64,000 nt of DNA, from the NCBI RefSeq assembly GCF_021559775.1, contig NZ_CP056047.1, forward strand, positions 744,001 through 808,000. The letters are read 5' to 3'. Positions within the stretch are counted from its first letter, which is position 1; every line of letters starts with the position of its first letter. Below, piece after piece: positions 52,700 to 60,929 of the stretch. This DNA is from Gillisella vitis (GTDB lineage Bacteria > Pseudomonadota > Alphaproteobacteria > Rhizobiales > Rhizobiaceae). A program made the position numbers and the translations under genes. The notes under the pieces were generated by a model. That model saw only the letters and a list, made by a program, of their open reading frames with translations. It had not been told where the DNA came from and searched no databases.

Positions 52700-53539
52700 T
52701 CAGTCCTCGTCTGACGCGGCAGGAAAATCCAGGCCGGTCCAGGCGGGCAGGTGCAGACGCACGGCTTGATCACCGGCCAGAATAGGCGTGCCGTTTGCCA
52801 TCGCATCGCCAGTGCGGTCAATACGCAGGATCGCCAATCCGATGGTGTCCAAAACCGTGCCGAGTGTGCCAAGCGGCTTACCATCGGCACGAAGCTCGGT
52901 GCCGGTTGCGGGCAGGGCTGTGTCAGCAGAAACGATGGCGATCCGGCGGCGGGCCATCTTGCGGTGATGCATACGCGACACCACTTCCTGGCCGACATAG
53001 CAGCCTTTCTTGAAGGAGACGCCGCCATTGAGGTCAAACAATATGTCGTGCGGATAGGCATCCTGAAGCGGATAGTCGAGCCCCGCTTCGGCCACCCCGG
53101 CCTTGATTCGCAACGCTGTATAAAGCCTGATATCATCCACAGCCGAGTTGACGCGACCCGGCACGCGCCAGACCGTTTCACCGGCAGCAGCGAAACGACG
53201 ATCCTGAAAAGCTCCGGTCGGCGCGTTGTCCCAGATAACCGTTACTCCGGAAAATTCAGCGGGAGTTAGGGTCACGGCGGCGCGCAGCTTGTAGAGCGTT
53301 AGGCGGCGCAGCAGGGCCTCCTGCTCGTCAGATGGCACCTCCAGCAGATAGCCATCGGCCAGCGGATAGACCAGCATGTCAAACAGGATCTTGCCCTGGG
53401 GTGTCAGCAAGGCCGAGGGCGCGGCTTGCCCAGGTTCGATAAGGCCGAGATCCGCTGTCAGCAAATTGTTGAGAAAATGCGCGGCCTCGGCTCCAGTGAC
53501 CTTTAGAAAAGCCCGGTTTTCAAGAAAAACGGCTGGCAT
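52700..53539 (-). CDS. ygfZ: Folate-binding Fe-S maintenance protein YgfZ
   Basis: 279 aa from the ATG at 53539 (an upstream TTG at 53551 is in frame). GcvT-like fold: FLKVTGAEAAHFLNNLLTADL at the front and the family signature KKGCYVGQEVVSRMHHR with Cys180. YgfZ (IBA57 in mitochondria) helps build or repair some [4Fe-4S] proteins using tetrahydrofolate. First of the three-gene operon with the HD and phosphatase genes. Confidence 0.93.
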   Translation of the reverse strand: MPAVFLENRAFLKVTGAEAAHFLNNLLTADLGLIEPGQAAPSALLTPQGKILFDMLVYPLADGYLLEVPSDEQEALLRRLTLYKLRAAVTLTPAEFSGVTVIWDNAPTGAFQDRRFAAAGETVWRVPGRVNSAVDDIRLYTALRIKAGVAEAGLDYPLQDAYPHDILFDLNGGVSFKKGCYVGQEVVSRMHHRKMARRRIAIVSADTALPATGTELRADGKPLGTLGTVLDTIGLAILRIDRTGDAMANGTPILAGDQAVRLHLPAWTGLDFPAASDED

Positions 53540-53651
53540 GAGACGATCCAATCACATCTTACGAAACCACGGCGGCATTGGGCGAAGCCGTGGATTGCAC
53601 ATTTTTCTCTTCAGCAAAATCGATTGCCGCGAGGTGAGATACCTTGACGCC

Positions 53652-53707
53652 GTTTGCCTTGTCGGGAAAAGCGGGTTGGGCTTTTCCCTGACAACTTTAA
53701 GGCAAAC
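53652..53707. repeat. 56-bp palindromic element (mosaic-repeat relative)
   Basis: Nested inverted repeat: GTTTGCCTT (53652-53660) pairs with AAGGCAAAC (53699-53707), and GGGAAAAGC (53664-53672) with GCTTTTCCC (53680-53688). The GGGAAAAG core is shared with elements at 34760 and 56930. It lies in the gap 3' of the 53717 gene. Confidence 0.75.
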
Positions 53708-53716
53708 ATTCGGCCA

Positions 53717-54493
53717 TCAATCGCCTGCCGTGAAGAATTTCCATTTGCCGTCGGGTGCAATGCCGATGCGGAAGAAATTGTAATTGCCAACTTCCAGCAT
53801 GTTTTCAAAATCGCCCGCTGTCACCAGCCGCAGCAATTCCACCTTTTCCGGTGGGGTCAGCGTTGTCAGCGGCTTTTCGGCGAAATAGGGCCAGACATAG
53901 GCTTCCTCCGGGGTGCCGGCATTGACATGGACGAAGCCGGTCGACAGCACGTCCAGCATGATGGCCAAGACTTCAAGCCCGTCGGGGTCGCCTGAAACGC
54001 TCTTGATCGTCTGGATCGGGTCGCCATTGTCATTGCCAAGTGCCAGCGCCGTCGGATCGTTGCCGCCCGCCAGAAGCGCGCGCAACCGTTCCGGATCGCC
54101 GGAGGCTGCGGCTTCCACCAGCTTTTCGCGCAGTTTGCGCACCGGTTCAGGCGCTTTGCTGATATCGTAGATCACCTCAACAGGTGTGTGCGGGGCCGCT
54201 TCGGCAGCCGCACCCTTCGCCTTGTCGGCGGGTGTTGCCTGCTGTGGTTCGGCGCTGGGCGCGCTCTTCGGATCGGAGGTGCTGTCGGTTGGCAGGCCCG
54301 GCTGCTGGCCGGTTTGCGGTTGCTGCCCCTGCTGCGCCGCATCCTTGGCGCCGCCCTGCAATTCTGACAGAGCGAAACTGCTGCCCGGCAGAGCGATAAC
54401 GGCAATGCTTGCCATCCAGCCGCAGACCAACATTGTTTTTACATTGTTCTTGAGACCGGTCGCCTTTGCTCCGGTCTGGCATGCCTTGCGCAT
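53717..54493 (-). CDS. Putative exported protein, unknown
   Basis: 258 aa, ATG at 54493 with GAGG upstream. A basic N-terminus and a hydrophobic stretch (MLVCGWMASIAVIALPGSSFA, residues 21-41) look like a signal peptide. Then a low-complexity Gln/Pro/Ala linker (about 45-100), and a conserved-looking domain (105-258) with EVIYDISKAPEPVRKLREKL and a C-terminal FFRIGIAPDGKWKFFTAGD. Probably periplasmic. No family name known to me. It follows the 85-aa gene by 17 bp. Confidence 0.75.
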   Translation of the reverse strand: MRKACQTGAKATGLKNNVKTMLVCGWMASIAVIALPGSSFALSELQGGAKDAAQQGQQPQTGQQPGLPTDSTSDPKSAPSAEPQQATPADKAKGAAAEAAPHTPVEVIYDISKAPEPVRKLREKLVEAAASGDPERLRALLAGGNDPTALALGNDNGDPIQTIKSVSGDPDGLEVLAIMLDVLSTGFVHVNAGTPEEAYVWPYFAEKPLTTLTPPEKVELLRLVTAGDFENMLEVGNYNFFRIGIAPDGKWKFFTAGD

Positions 54494-54510
54494 CTTATTG
54501 CCTCTGAAAC

Positions 54511-54768
54511 TTACTGAACACTTCGCTTGGGAGAAAACTCACCGGCCAGCATGCGGGCACGCAAAGACTCCAACATGGCTTCCGCACCATCTTCACCATG
54601 AATGCGGATGGTTTCGCGCATGGCCAGTGCAATGGCCGCATCGGCAATGATTTCCGGTTCGATACCGTCAGCCATGCCATCGGCCCATGCCTCGTTCTGA
54701 TATTCGAGGGCAGCCTGCATCTTTTCATGAACGATCATGTCGTCAATCTCGTTGCGGCGTGGTTCCAT
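54511..54768 (-). CDS. Small acidic protein, unknown
   Basis: 85 aa, ATG at 54768 with AGGA upstream. Mostly helical and acidic: MIVHEKMQAALEYQNEAWAD, then EIIADAAIALAMRETIRIHG and AMLESLRARML. No signal peptide, no known motif. It sits between two exported-protein genes on the same strand and is probably co-transcribed with them. Confidence 0.7.
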   Translation of the reverse strand: MEPRRNEIDDMIVHEKMQAALEYQNEAWADGMADGIEPEIIADAAIALAMRETIRIHGEDGAEAMLESLRARMLAGEFSPKRSVQ

Positions 54769-54867
54769 TCTGCATGTCCTCGAAGCGGTACTTACTCAGT
54801 TGTTAACGACTCTATCAGTGTTTTATCAAAACGACACGGGCGAATGCTAAATCGGATGAATTATTGG

Positions 54868-55302
54868 TTAATTTCCAAAGCGCGCCGTCATTTCCCGAAC
54901 AAGTGTTGCGCCTTCAGCACGATACTGGCTTTCTGCCACCCGAGCGGCGGAAGTGCAAGAGGGATGGACTGCGGCAAAGGCCCGATAACCACGGTTATAG
55001 GCCGCTGTCAGCATCTGCTTGCGGACCGGTTCAGTGCCTGCATCGAGTGCGATGAGCTTTTCGGCGACAGCCCGCCATTGCTGCTCCGGCTGGCCCGCGC
55101 AGAGATTGCGCAGATAGGTCACGGTTCCCAGGATTTCCGAGAGCCGGTTTAACTGTCCGTCATAGGGTGTTGCCTGTTGCGCAGGCGTTGCAGCCTCGCC
55201 GGGCAGCTTTGCTGGAGGTGCGACATTTGCCGCTGCCGCAAGTCCCGCCATAAGGACGGACACGGTACAGAGGGCAGGAAAAAGCAGGATTGGTCGGGTC
55301 AT
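54868..55302 (-). CDS. TIGR02301 / DUF2385 family exported protein
   Basis: 144 aa from the ATG at 55302; the frame continues up to 55356 without a better start. Signal peptide MTRPILLFPALCTVSVLMAGLAAA. The mature protein carries the family pattern YDGQLNRLSEILGTVTYLRNLC, and later YNRGYRAFAAVHPSCTSAA, with two conserved Cys that could form a disulfide. Alphaproteobacterial periplasmic family of unknown function. Confidence 0.82.
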   Translation of the reverse strand: MTRPILLFPALCTVSVLMAGLAAAANVAPPAKLPGEAATPAQQATPYDGQLNRLSEILGTVTYLRNLCAGQPEQQWRAVAEKLIALDAGTEPVRKQMLTAAYNRGYRAFAAVHPSCTSAARVAESQYRAEGATLVREMTARFGN

Positions 55303-55371
55303 GCATATCCGTGGCATATGTGGCGGGGTCGCCGGGATTAACGTCAACGTTATCACTATTCCCGCCTTCGT

Positions 55372-55812
55372 TTACGCTGCTTTACCGCAAGCCACCAGCT
55401 TTTCCACGCAGTCACGCACGCTGGGTGGCGCGGGCAGATCCAGGATTTCTGCCGGGCTGTACCAGCCCAGCGCAGCGGCGTCGCTTTGGGCGACCGCTGC
55501 CGCCGCCGGATCGTCCAGGGTGACGAGGAAAACGGAAAGCCGGAAGTGATGGTGACTGGGGCCGCCCGGGTCCGGGTAGAGGTCGTAGCTGGCAAACAGA
55601 CTGGGTGCATGGGCCGATAGCCCGGTCTCCTCTTTCAGTTCGCGCAATGCAGTCTCTTCCGGTGTTTCGCCGGGTTCGCCCCGTCCGCCAGGAAAAGCGT
55701 AGAGATCGGCGGCTGGCGGCTTCGACCGCTTGACCAGCAGCAGCTTGCCCTGGCGGATGACGATGGCAGAGGAGGCGGGGGCGAAAAAAACCGGGACGGG
55801 TTGCTCGGTCAT
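55372..55812 (-). CDS. Nudix hydrolase
   Basis: 146 aa from the ATG at 55812; the much longer open frame upstream is antisense to the SRAP gene. The Nudix box GGRGEPGETPEETALRELKEETG is complete, with its REXXEE metal site. Preceded by SSAIVIRQGKLLLVKRSKPP, the usual first strands. The family hydrolyses nucleoside diphosphates linked to another moiety; ADP-ribose or oxidised nucleotides are possible. Divergent from SRAP by about 90 bp. Confidence 0.9.
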   Translation of the reverse strand: MTEQPVPVFFAPASSAIVIRQGKLLLVKRSKPPAADLYAFPGGRGEPGETPEETALRELKEETGLSAHAPSLFASYDLYPDPGGPSHHHFRLSVFLVTLDDPAAAAVAQSDAAALGWYSPAEILDLPAPPSVRDCVEKLVACGKAA

Positions 55813-55902
55813 GCGGTGCTCGTTCTGTTTGCTGATCTGACGCGCCAGGCAGTCGTTGTAAGGTCGCTTGACGATAGGCTCTGTGACTGCGAAGACAAGA
55901 CC

Positions 55903-56658
55903 ATGTGTGGACGTTTTGCCCTGACCGTGACACCGGACGAGATCGTGGAGGCCTTTGGTCTGCACGAACTTGAAGCCTTTCCGCCGCGGTTCAACATTGC
56001 TCCGACCCAGCCGATTCTGACGGTTGGCAATGGGGAGGTGCCGATGGTGGGCAGCAACCTGCCGACCAGGCGGGCGCTGCTGGTGCGCTGGGGTTTTCTG
56101 CCCGGCTGGGTGAAAGACCCGAGTGATTTTCCACTGCTGATCAATGCGCGCTCTGAAACGGCGCAAACGAAGGCGTCGTTTCGCGGTGCCATGCGCCATC
56201 GCCGTGTTTTGATCCCGGCCTCCGGCTTTTACGAATGGTATCGGCCAGCAAAGGAAAGCGGTGAAAAACCGCAGGCTTACTGGATCCGCCCCACCCAGGG
56301 CGGTATTGTCGCGTTCGGTGGTCTGGTCGAAACCTTTGCCGCCGCTGATGGATCTGAAATCGATACCGGCGCCATCCTGACCACCAGTGCCAATCGCTCC
56401 ATTCGAGCGATCCATGACCGCATGCCTGTCGTGATCGGCCCGGAGGATTTCGAGCGTTGGCTGGATTGCAAGCGCCAGGAGCCACGCCACGTGGCTGACC
56501 TGTTGAAACCGGCAGGCGAGGACATGTTCGAAGCCATTCCGGTTTCCGACAAGGTCAATAAGGTCGCCAATACCGGCCCGGATGTGCAGGTCCGCGTCGA
56601 AAACCCGATGCCGAAAGCCGAGACACAATCGCCTTCGGAACAGCTATCGCTGTTTTGA
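55903..56658 (+). CDS. SRAP domain protein (HMCES/YedK-like)
   Basis: 251 aa from the ATG at 55903, so that Met removal exposes Cys2 (MCGRF), the catalytic residue that links to abasic sites. Other active-site parts are present: RFNIAPTQP (Asn), SGFYEWYRP (Glu), and HDRMPVVI (His). The C-terminus ends EQLSLF. SRAP proteins form a thiazolidine crosslink with abasic sites in single-stranded DNA and protect them during replication. Confidence 0.95.
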   Translation: MCGRFALTVTPDEIVEAFGLHELEAFPPRFNIAPTQPILTVGNGEVPMVGSNLPTRRALLVRWGFLPGWVKDPSDFPLLINARSETAQTKASFRGAMRHRRVLIPASGFYEWYRPAKESGEKPQAYWIRPTQGGIVAFGGLVETFAAADGSEIDTGAILTTSANRSIRAIHDRMPVVIGPEDFERWLDCKRQEPRHVADLLKPAGEDMFEAIPVSDKVNKVANTGPDVQVRVENPMPKAETQSPSEQLSLF

Positions 56659-56681
56659 ACGGTATTGGAAAAAGGACGTCC

Positions 56682-56840
56682 TCAAGCGACTTTCTTGATC
56701 GGCGCTCGCTTCAACATCAGAGCGGCGGCAATCACCGCTTTCAGACCGATCGGGCGGTAATTGTCGCTCAATTCCGGCTTGGCCGGTTGCGGCGCTTCTT
56801 TTGCTTGCAGGAAGGCGGGGGCTTGCAGGGGGGCGGGCAT
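56682..56840 (-). CDS. 52-aa basic protein, unknown
   Basis: ATG at 56840 with GGAGAAC upstream; a longer start at 56900 is not needed. Sequence starts MPAPLQAPAFLQAKEAPQPA, followed by ELSDNYRPIGLKAVIAAALM and a basic end KRAPIKKVA. The Ala/Pro-rich first half and short hydrophobic helix suggest a membrane-associated or partner-binding role. I think related small proteins exist in Rhizobiaceae, but no name is known. Followed on the upstream side by a palindromic element. Confidence 0.6.
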   Translation of the reverse strand: MPAPLQAPAFLQAKEAPQPAKPELSDNYRPIGLKAVIAAALMLKRAPIKKVA

Positions 56841-56914
56841 GATGTTCTCCAAAGTGTTTCCATTGCGGCCTGTCAGGTTTGCTTGCAACCTGAGGGACAC
56901 GCATTTCCCTTGTT

Positions 56915-56980
56915 TCAGTCTGTCCTTATCGAGAAAAACGGATTGCGTTTTTCCCGTGACAAACTCCCGAACAGTCGTTT
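56915..56980. repeat. Palindromic element related to the 53652 repeat
   Basis: CGAGAAAAACG (56930-56940) and CGTTTTTCCCG (56946-56956) flank GATTG, and a TGACAAAC word follows, like TGACAAC at 53689. It probably belongs to the same mosaic family. It lies just upstream of the small gene at 56840. Confidence 0.6.
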
Positions 56981-57098
56981 TTCTGACTGCTCAGGTTGAG
57001 AGATCATGACACTTTCGTGAACAATGCAAATTAATTTAAATCAAAGACTGCTACTTTTCGTGAGTCTGTTTTACAATTTCCGGTTTTAAAGGCCTGTT

Positions 57099-58007
57099 TC
57101 AAAGGCCTCGATCCATTCCGGCGCCGTGATGGTCGTCGTGGTCTTCCATGACGGTCAAGGTGCCGTATTTCCGCTTCCAGGCGTGGGCGCCGAAGGGCAG
57201 GGAGAGCACATAGACAATGACCGTCACCGACAGCACTTCCCAGGTGAAGCTCATCAGCAGGGCGACATAAAGCACCACGGCGATCGTCAGTGGCAGAACC
57301 AGATCGCGGCGGACTTTCTTTTCAGATTTGCCGGACCAGACCGGCAAGCGGCTGATCAGCAGGAAGGCGATCAGCATCGTATAGGCTGAGGACGCAAAGG
57401 CAAAACCTGGCGTAGCTTCCACACCCAGAAAGCCGAGATAGATCGGCAGCATGACCAGAAGCGCACCAGCAGGCGCGGGAACGCCGACGAAATAGGCGTT
57501 TTGCCAAGGGGCCTTGATGGCACGTTCGTCCATGACATTGAAACGGGCAAGCCGCAGGCCTGCTGATATCGCAAAGATCAGCGCCGCGATCCAGCCGAAG
57601 GATCGGGCCTGATCCAGAATATAGACATAGAGAACCAGACCGGGCGCCACGCCGAAATTGACGATATCGGCGAGCGAATCCATCTGTGCGCCGAATTTCG
57701 ATGTGGCTTTCATCAGGCGGGCGATACGTCCGTCGATGCCATCAAGAAAAGCGGCGACCAGCACCATGCCGACCGCAAGCTCGAAACGTCCTTCGAAGGC
57801 CAGGCGGACGCCAGTCAGACCGGCGCATATGGCCAAAACGGTAATCAGGTTCGGAATCATCAACCGCAGGGGGATTTCCCGCAGCCGAGGCCCGCGTGAA
57901 GCCTCGTTGACCTCCTGCTGGCCCGGCTGATTCTCATCCGCCTGAGTTTTCGGTCCCTCATGCTCTTGCGAAGGGTGTGCCTGATGCTGCGGCGTGTCGC
58001 TGTTCAT
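57099..58007 (-). CDS. pssA: Phosphatidylserine synthase
   Basis: 302 aa from the ATG at 58007, with GGAGACAGG upstream. CDP-alcohol phosphatidyltransferase motif DGX2ARX8GX3DX3D reads DGIDGRIARLMKATSKFG then AQMDSLAD. About eight TM helices. The N-terminal tail (1-45) is polar and Gln-rich. It joins CDP-diacylglycerol and serine to make phosphatidylserine, the substrate of the psd gene 37 bp upstream. The His-rich end (EDHDDHHGAG) is unusual but not unique to this protein. Confidence 0.93.
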   Translation of the reverse strand: MNSDTPQHQAHPSQEHEGPKTQADENQPGQQEVNEASRGPRLREIPLRLMIPNLITVLAICAGLTGVRLAFEGRFELAVGMVLVAAFLDGIDGRIARLMKATSKFGAQMDSLADIVNFGVAPGLVLYVYILDQARSFGWIAALIFAISAGLRLARFNVMDERAIKAPWQNAYFVGVPAPAGALLVMLPIYLGFLGVEATPGFAFASSAYTMLIAFLLISRLPVWSGKSEKKVRRDLVLPLTIAVVLYVALLMSFTWEVLSVTVIVYVLSLPFGAHAWKRKYGTLTVMEDHDDHHGAGMDRGL

Positions 58008-58044
58008 GGCTGACCTGTCTCCGTTATGGCTTGCAAAAATCGTC

Positions 58045-58743
58045 TCAGCTGCGGCGGCTGATGACCGGGCCCTTTGCCGAACCATATTCCGCGATCACGG
58101 TTTCACCACCAATTGAGCGCTGGCCAACCGCAACGCGGGGCTCGGCGCCGGCTGGGAGGTAGACATCCAGGCGCGAACCGAAGCGGATCAGACCGAAACG
58201 CTCGCCCACGCCGAGTGCCTGGCCCGGCACCGACCAGCACAGGATGCGGCGGGCGACAAGGCCTGCGATCTGCACCACGCCGATAGCGCCGCGCGGGCCG
58301 TCGATGACCAGCGAATTGCGCTCATTGTCGGTGCTGGCCTTGTCCAGTTCGGCATTCAGGAAACTGCCTTCGCGGTAGACAACCTGGCGGATTGCGCCGC
58401 GTACCGGGGCGCGATTGATATGGACATCGAAGACATTCATGAAGATCGAGATGCGCAACATCGGGTCGCTCGACAGCTGCAATTCTTCCGGCGGGATGAC
58501 CATCTGGATCATCGACACGCGGCCATCAGCAGGGCTGACCACCAGATCGTCATCCTGCGGGGTGAGGCGCTCCGGGTCGCGGAAGAAATAGGCGCACCAT
58601 AGTGTCAGCAGCAGGCCGACCCAGAACAGCGGCTCCCAGATCCATCCGAGCACCAGCGACCCGACGAAGAAAGCGCCGACAAAAATATAGCCTTCCTTAT
58701 GCACGGGGACGAGGGTATTGCGGATCGTATCGAACAAGGACAT
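58045..58743 (-). CDS. psd: Phosphatidylserine decarboxylase, short type
   Basis: 232 aa, ATG at 58743. Compact Psd of the type common in rhizobia: N-terminal hydrophobic anchor ([17 protein letters not shown]), [15 protein letters not shown] and [11 protein letters not shown] motifs, and the self-cleavage site [11 protein letters not shown], where the Ser becomes the pyruvoyl group. It makes phosphatidylethanolamine. First gene of psd-pssA. Confidence 0.95.
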   Translation of the reverse strand: MSLFDTIRNTLVPVHKEGYIFVGAFFVGSLVLGWIWEPLFWVGLLLTLWCAYFFRDPERLTPQDDDLVVSPADGRVSMIQMVIPPEELQLSSDPMLRISIFMNVFDVHINRAPVRGAIRQVVYREGSFLNAELDKASTDNERNSLVIDGPRGAIGVVQIAGLVARRILCWSVPGQALGVGERFGLIRFGSRLDVYLPAGAEPRVAVGQRSIGGETVIAEYGSAKGPVISRRS

Positions 58744-58864
58744 CGGTAGGACTTCTCCTGAAAACTCTATTGATGACGTGACTACCGCGAAACGTGTTCA
58801 GGGGCAATGCCGGGCCTGATTGAGGCCCCTCACGGGAAAGCCGCCCCACTTTTATACATGCCGA

Positions 58865-60751
58865 TCACACAGCAGGCGGCAGGCGCGTGACCACACCGAG
58901 ATCGTCACTTTCGCGCACCTGGCGCAGATGCTCTTCTGCCTGGGTCGCCTCCCGCTGCCGGTTCCACATCGAGGCGTAAAGGCCGTTTTGAGCGAGAAGT
59001 TCCGCGTGTGTGCCACGCTCGGCGATTTCGCCCGCTTTCAAAACGATGATTTCGTCGGCGCCGATCACGGTGGACAACCGGTGGGCGATAACCAAAGTGG
59101 TGCGATTTTGCGATACAATGTCGAGGGCCGCCTGGATATCTTGCTCGGTCGTGGTGTCGAGCGCCGAGGTTGCTTCATCGAGAATGAGGATTGGCGGTGA
59201 TTTGAGCACGGTGCGGGCGATGGCGACACGCTGTTTTTCGCCGCCCGACAGTTTCAGGCCGCGCTCACCGACCATGGTCTTGTAGCCCTGCGGCAGTTCA
59301 CGGATCGAGCGGCTGATCTGGGCAATGTCGGCTGCGGCTTCCATTTCGGCGTCGCTGGCCTCAGGCCTGCCATAACGGATATTATAGGCAATGGTGTCGT
59401 TGAACAGCACCGTATCCTGCGGCACCATGCCGATGGCGGCGCGCAGCGAGGTCTGCGTGATGTCCCGGACATCCTGCCCGTCAATGCGGATCGCGCCCTG
59501 CTGCACATCGTAAAACCGGTAGAGCAGCCGCGAAATCGTCGACTTGCCAGCGCCGGATGGGCCGACGACGGCCACGGTCTTGCCCTCCGGCACGGTGAAG
59601 GAAATCCCCTTCAGGATCGGCCTTGCCGGATCATAGGCGAAATACACGTTTTCGAAGGTGATCGCGCCCTTGGCGATGGTAAGCGGCTTGGCATCGGGCG
59701 CGTCGCGCACTTCCGGCTCTACCGCCAGAAGGTCGAACATCTGCTCGATATCGGTCAACCCCTGGCGGATTTCGCGGTAGAGCATGCCGATGAAATTCAG
59801 CGGCACGGAAAGCTGCAACAGCAGCGCGTTGACGAAGACGAAATCGCCGATGGTTTGCTCGCCGCGCTGTACGGCCAGCGCCGAAAACACCAGCATCACC
59901 GTCATGCCCACACCGAAGATCAGCCCCTGGCCGAAGTTCAGCCAGCCGAGCGAGGTCCAGACCTGGGTGGCGGCCTTTTCATAGCGGGCCATGGAGGCAT
60001 CGAAACGGCGTGCTTCCATGTCTTCGTTGCCGAAATATTTGACCGTCTCGAAATTCAACAGTGAGTCGATGGCTTTGACATTGGCGTCGGTATCGCTGTC
60101 ATTCATCGAGCGGCGGATGGCGATGCGCCAGTCCGAAGCCTTGACTGTGAACCAGACATAGACGGCGACGGTGACGGCGGTGATCGCCAGATAGGAAAAT
60201 CCGTAGCCCCACCAGAAAATCACCGCCGTCAGGGCAAATTCGATCAGCGTCGGGATGGAGTTGAGAATGGTGAAGCGGACGATGGTCTCGATGCCCTTGG
60301 TGCCGCGCTCAATGATGCGTGATAGGCCGCCGGTCTTGCGCTCCAGATGGAAGCGCAGCGACAATTGATGCATGTGCAGAAAGGTTATATGGGCCAGCCG
60401 CCGCACGGCATATTGGCCGACGCTGGCAAACAATGCGTCGCGGAACTGGTTGATGCCCATCTGCACGATGCGGGCCAGATTATAGGCGATAACCAGCATC
60501 ACCGCCGACAGCATGAAGGCAGGCAGCAGGCCGGTCGCATCCATCTTGCCATTGAGCGCATCGGTGGCCCATTTGAAATAATAGGGCACCAGCATCAGCA
60601 CGAGCTTGGCGATCACCAGAAACAGGCTTGCCCAGACCACCCGCATTTTCAGATCGAGGCGCTCGGCTGGCCACATATAGGGCCAGAGATTGACGATGGT
60701 GCGCCACGGATTACTGCTCTCGGCCGAAACCGTTTTGACTTTCTGATGCAT
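58865..60751 (-). CDS. ABC exporter, Atm1/HMT1-like
   Basis: 628 aa, ATG at 60751 with AGGA upstream. Six TM helices fill residues 40-330, with RIIERGTKGIETIVRF and NFETVKYFGNEDMEA, the latter a hallmark of the Atm1 group. The ATPase domain has Walker A VGPSGAGKST, signature LSGGEKQRVAIART and Walker B ILILDEATSALD. Atm1 proteins export glutathione-bound sulfur or metal species across the inner membrane and give heavy-metal tolerance. A homodimer is expected as one half-transporter is encoded. Confidence 0.92.
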   Translation of the reverse strand: MHQKVKTVSAESSNPWRTIVNLWPYMWPAERLDLKMRVVWASLFLVIAKLVLMLVPYYFKWATDALNGKMDATGLLPAFMLSAVMLVIAYNLARIVQMGINQFRDALFASVGQYAVRRLAHITFLHMHQLSLRFHLERKTGGLSRIIERGTKGIETIVRFTILNSIPTLIEFALTAVIFWWGYGFSYLAITAVTVAVYVWFTVKASDWRIAIRRSMNDSDTDANVKAIDSLLNFETVKYFGNEDMEARRFDASMARYEKAATQVWTSLGWLNFGQGLIFGVGMTVMLVFSALAVQRGEQTIGDFVFVNALLLQLSVPLNFIGMLYREIRQGLTDIEQMFDLLAVEPEVRDAPDAKPLTIAKGAITFENVYFAYDPARPILKGISFTVPEGKTVAVVGPSGAGKSTISRLLYRFYDVQQGAIRIDGQDVRDITQTSLRAAIGMVPQDTVLFNDTIAYNIRYGRPEASDAEMEAAADIAQISRSIRELPQGYKTMVGERGLKLSGGEKQRVAIARTVLKSPPILILDEATSALDTTTEQDIQAALDIVSQNRTTLVIAHRLSTVIGADEIIVLKAGEIAERGTHAELLAQNGLYASMWNRQREATQAEEHLRQVRESDDLGVVTRLPPAV

Positions 60752-60821
60752 GCTTTATGTCCTGCGCGCGGGCTGGTGGAAGCGCGGTCCGTTCCCGAAG
60801 GAGGCGCCCGGAAGAGGCGGC

Positions 60822-60847
60822 AAAAAAGAGGCGGCCCTGAGGCCGCC
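60822..60847 (-). terminator. Intrinsic terminator of LysM gene
   Basis: On the minus strand GGCGGCC-TCAG-GGCCGCC is followed by TCTTTTTTG. Rho-independent terminator 80 bp after the LysM gene stop and ahead of the Atm1-like gene. Confidence 0.9.
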
Positions 60848-60929
60848 TTTGTTATGTGCTGATATAGGCAATGCTGACGAAAGAGGCAAGGACTTGGAAA
60901 CATTCGTCTGCCCTTGCCGGCATTTCAGC

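Noticed and set aside
52699..53181. N-terminal extension of the HD protein (52051 gene)
   Set aside because: Overlaps ygfZ on the same strand in another frame; ygfZ motifs are complete and the HD start at 52698 follows its stop.
55813..56628. N-terminal extension of the Nudix protein in the same frame
   Set aside because: Antisense to the SRAP gene, whose Cys2, Asn, Glu and His active-site residues are all present.
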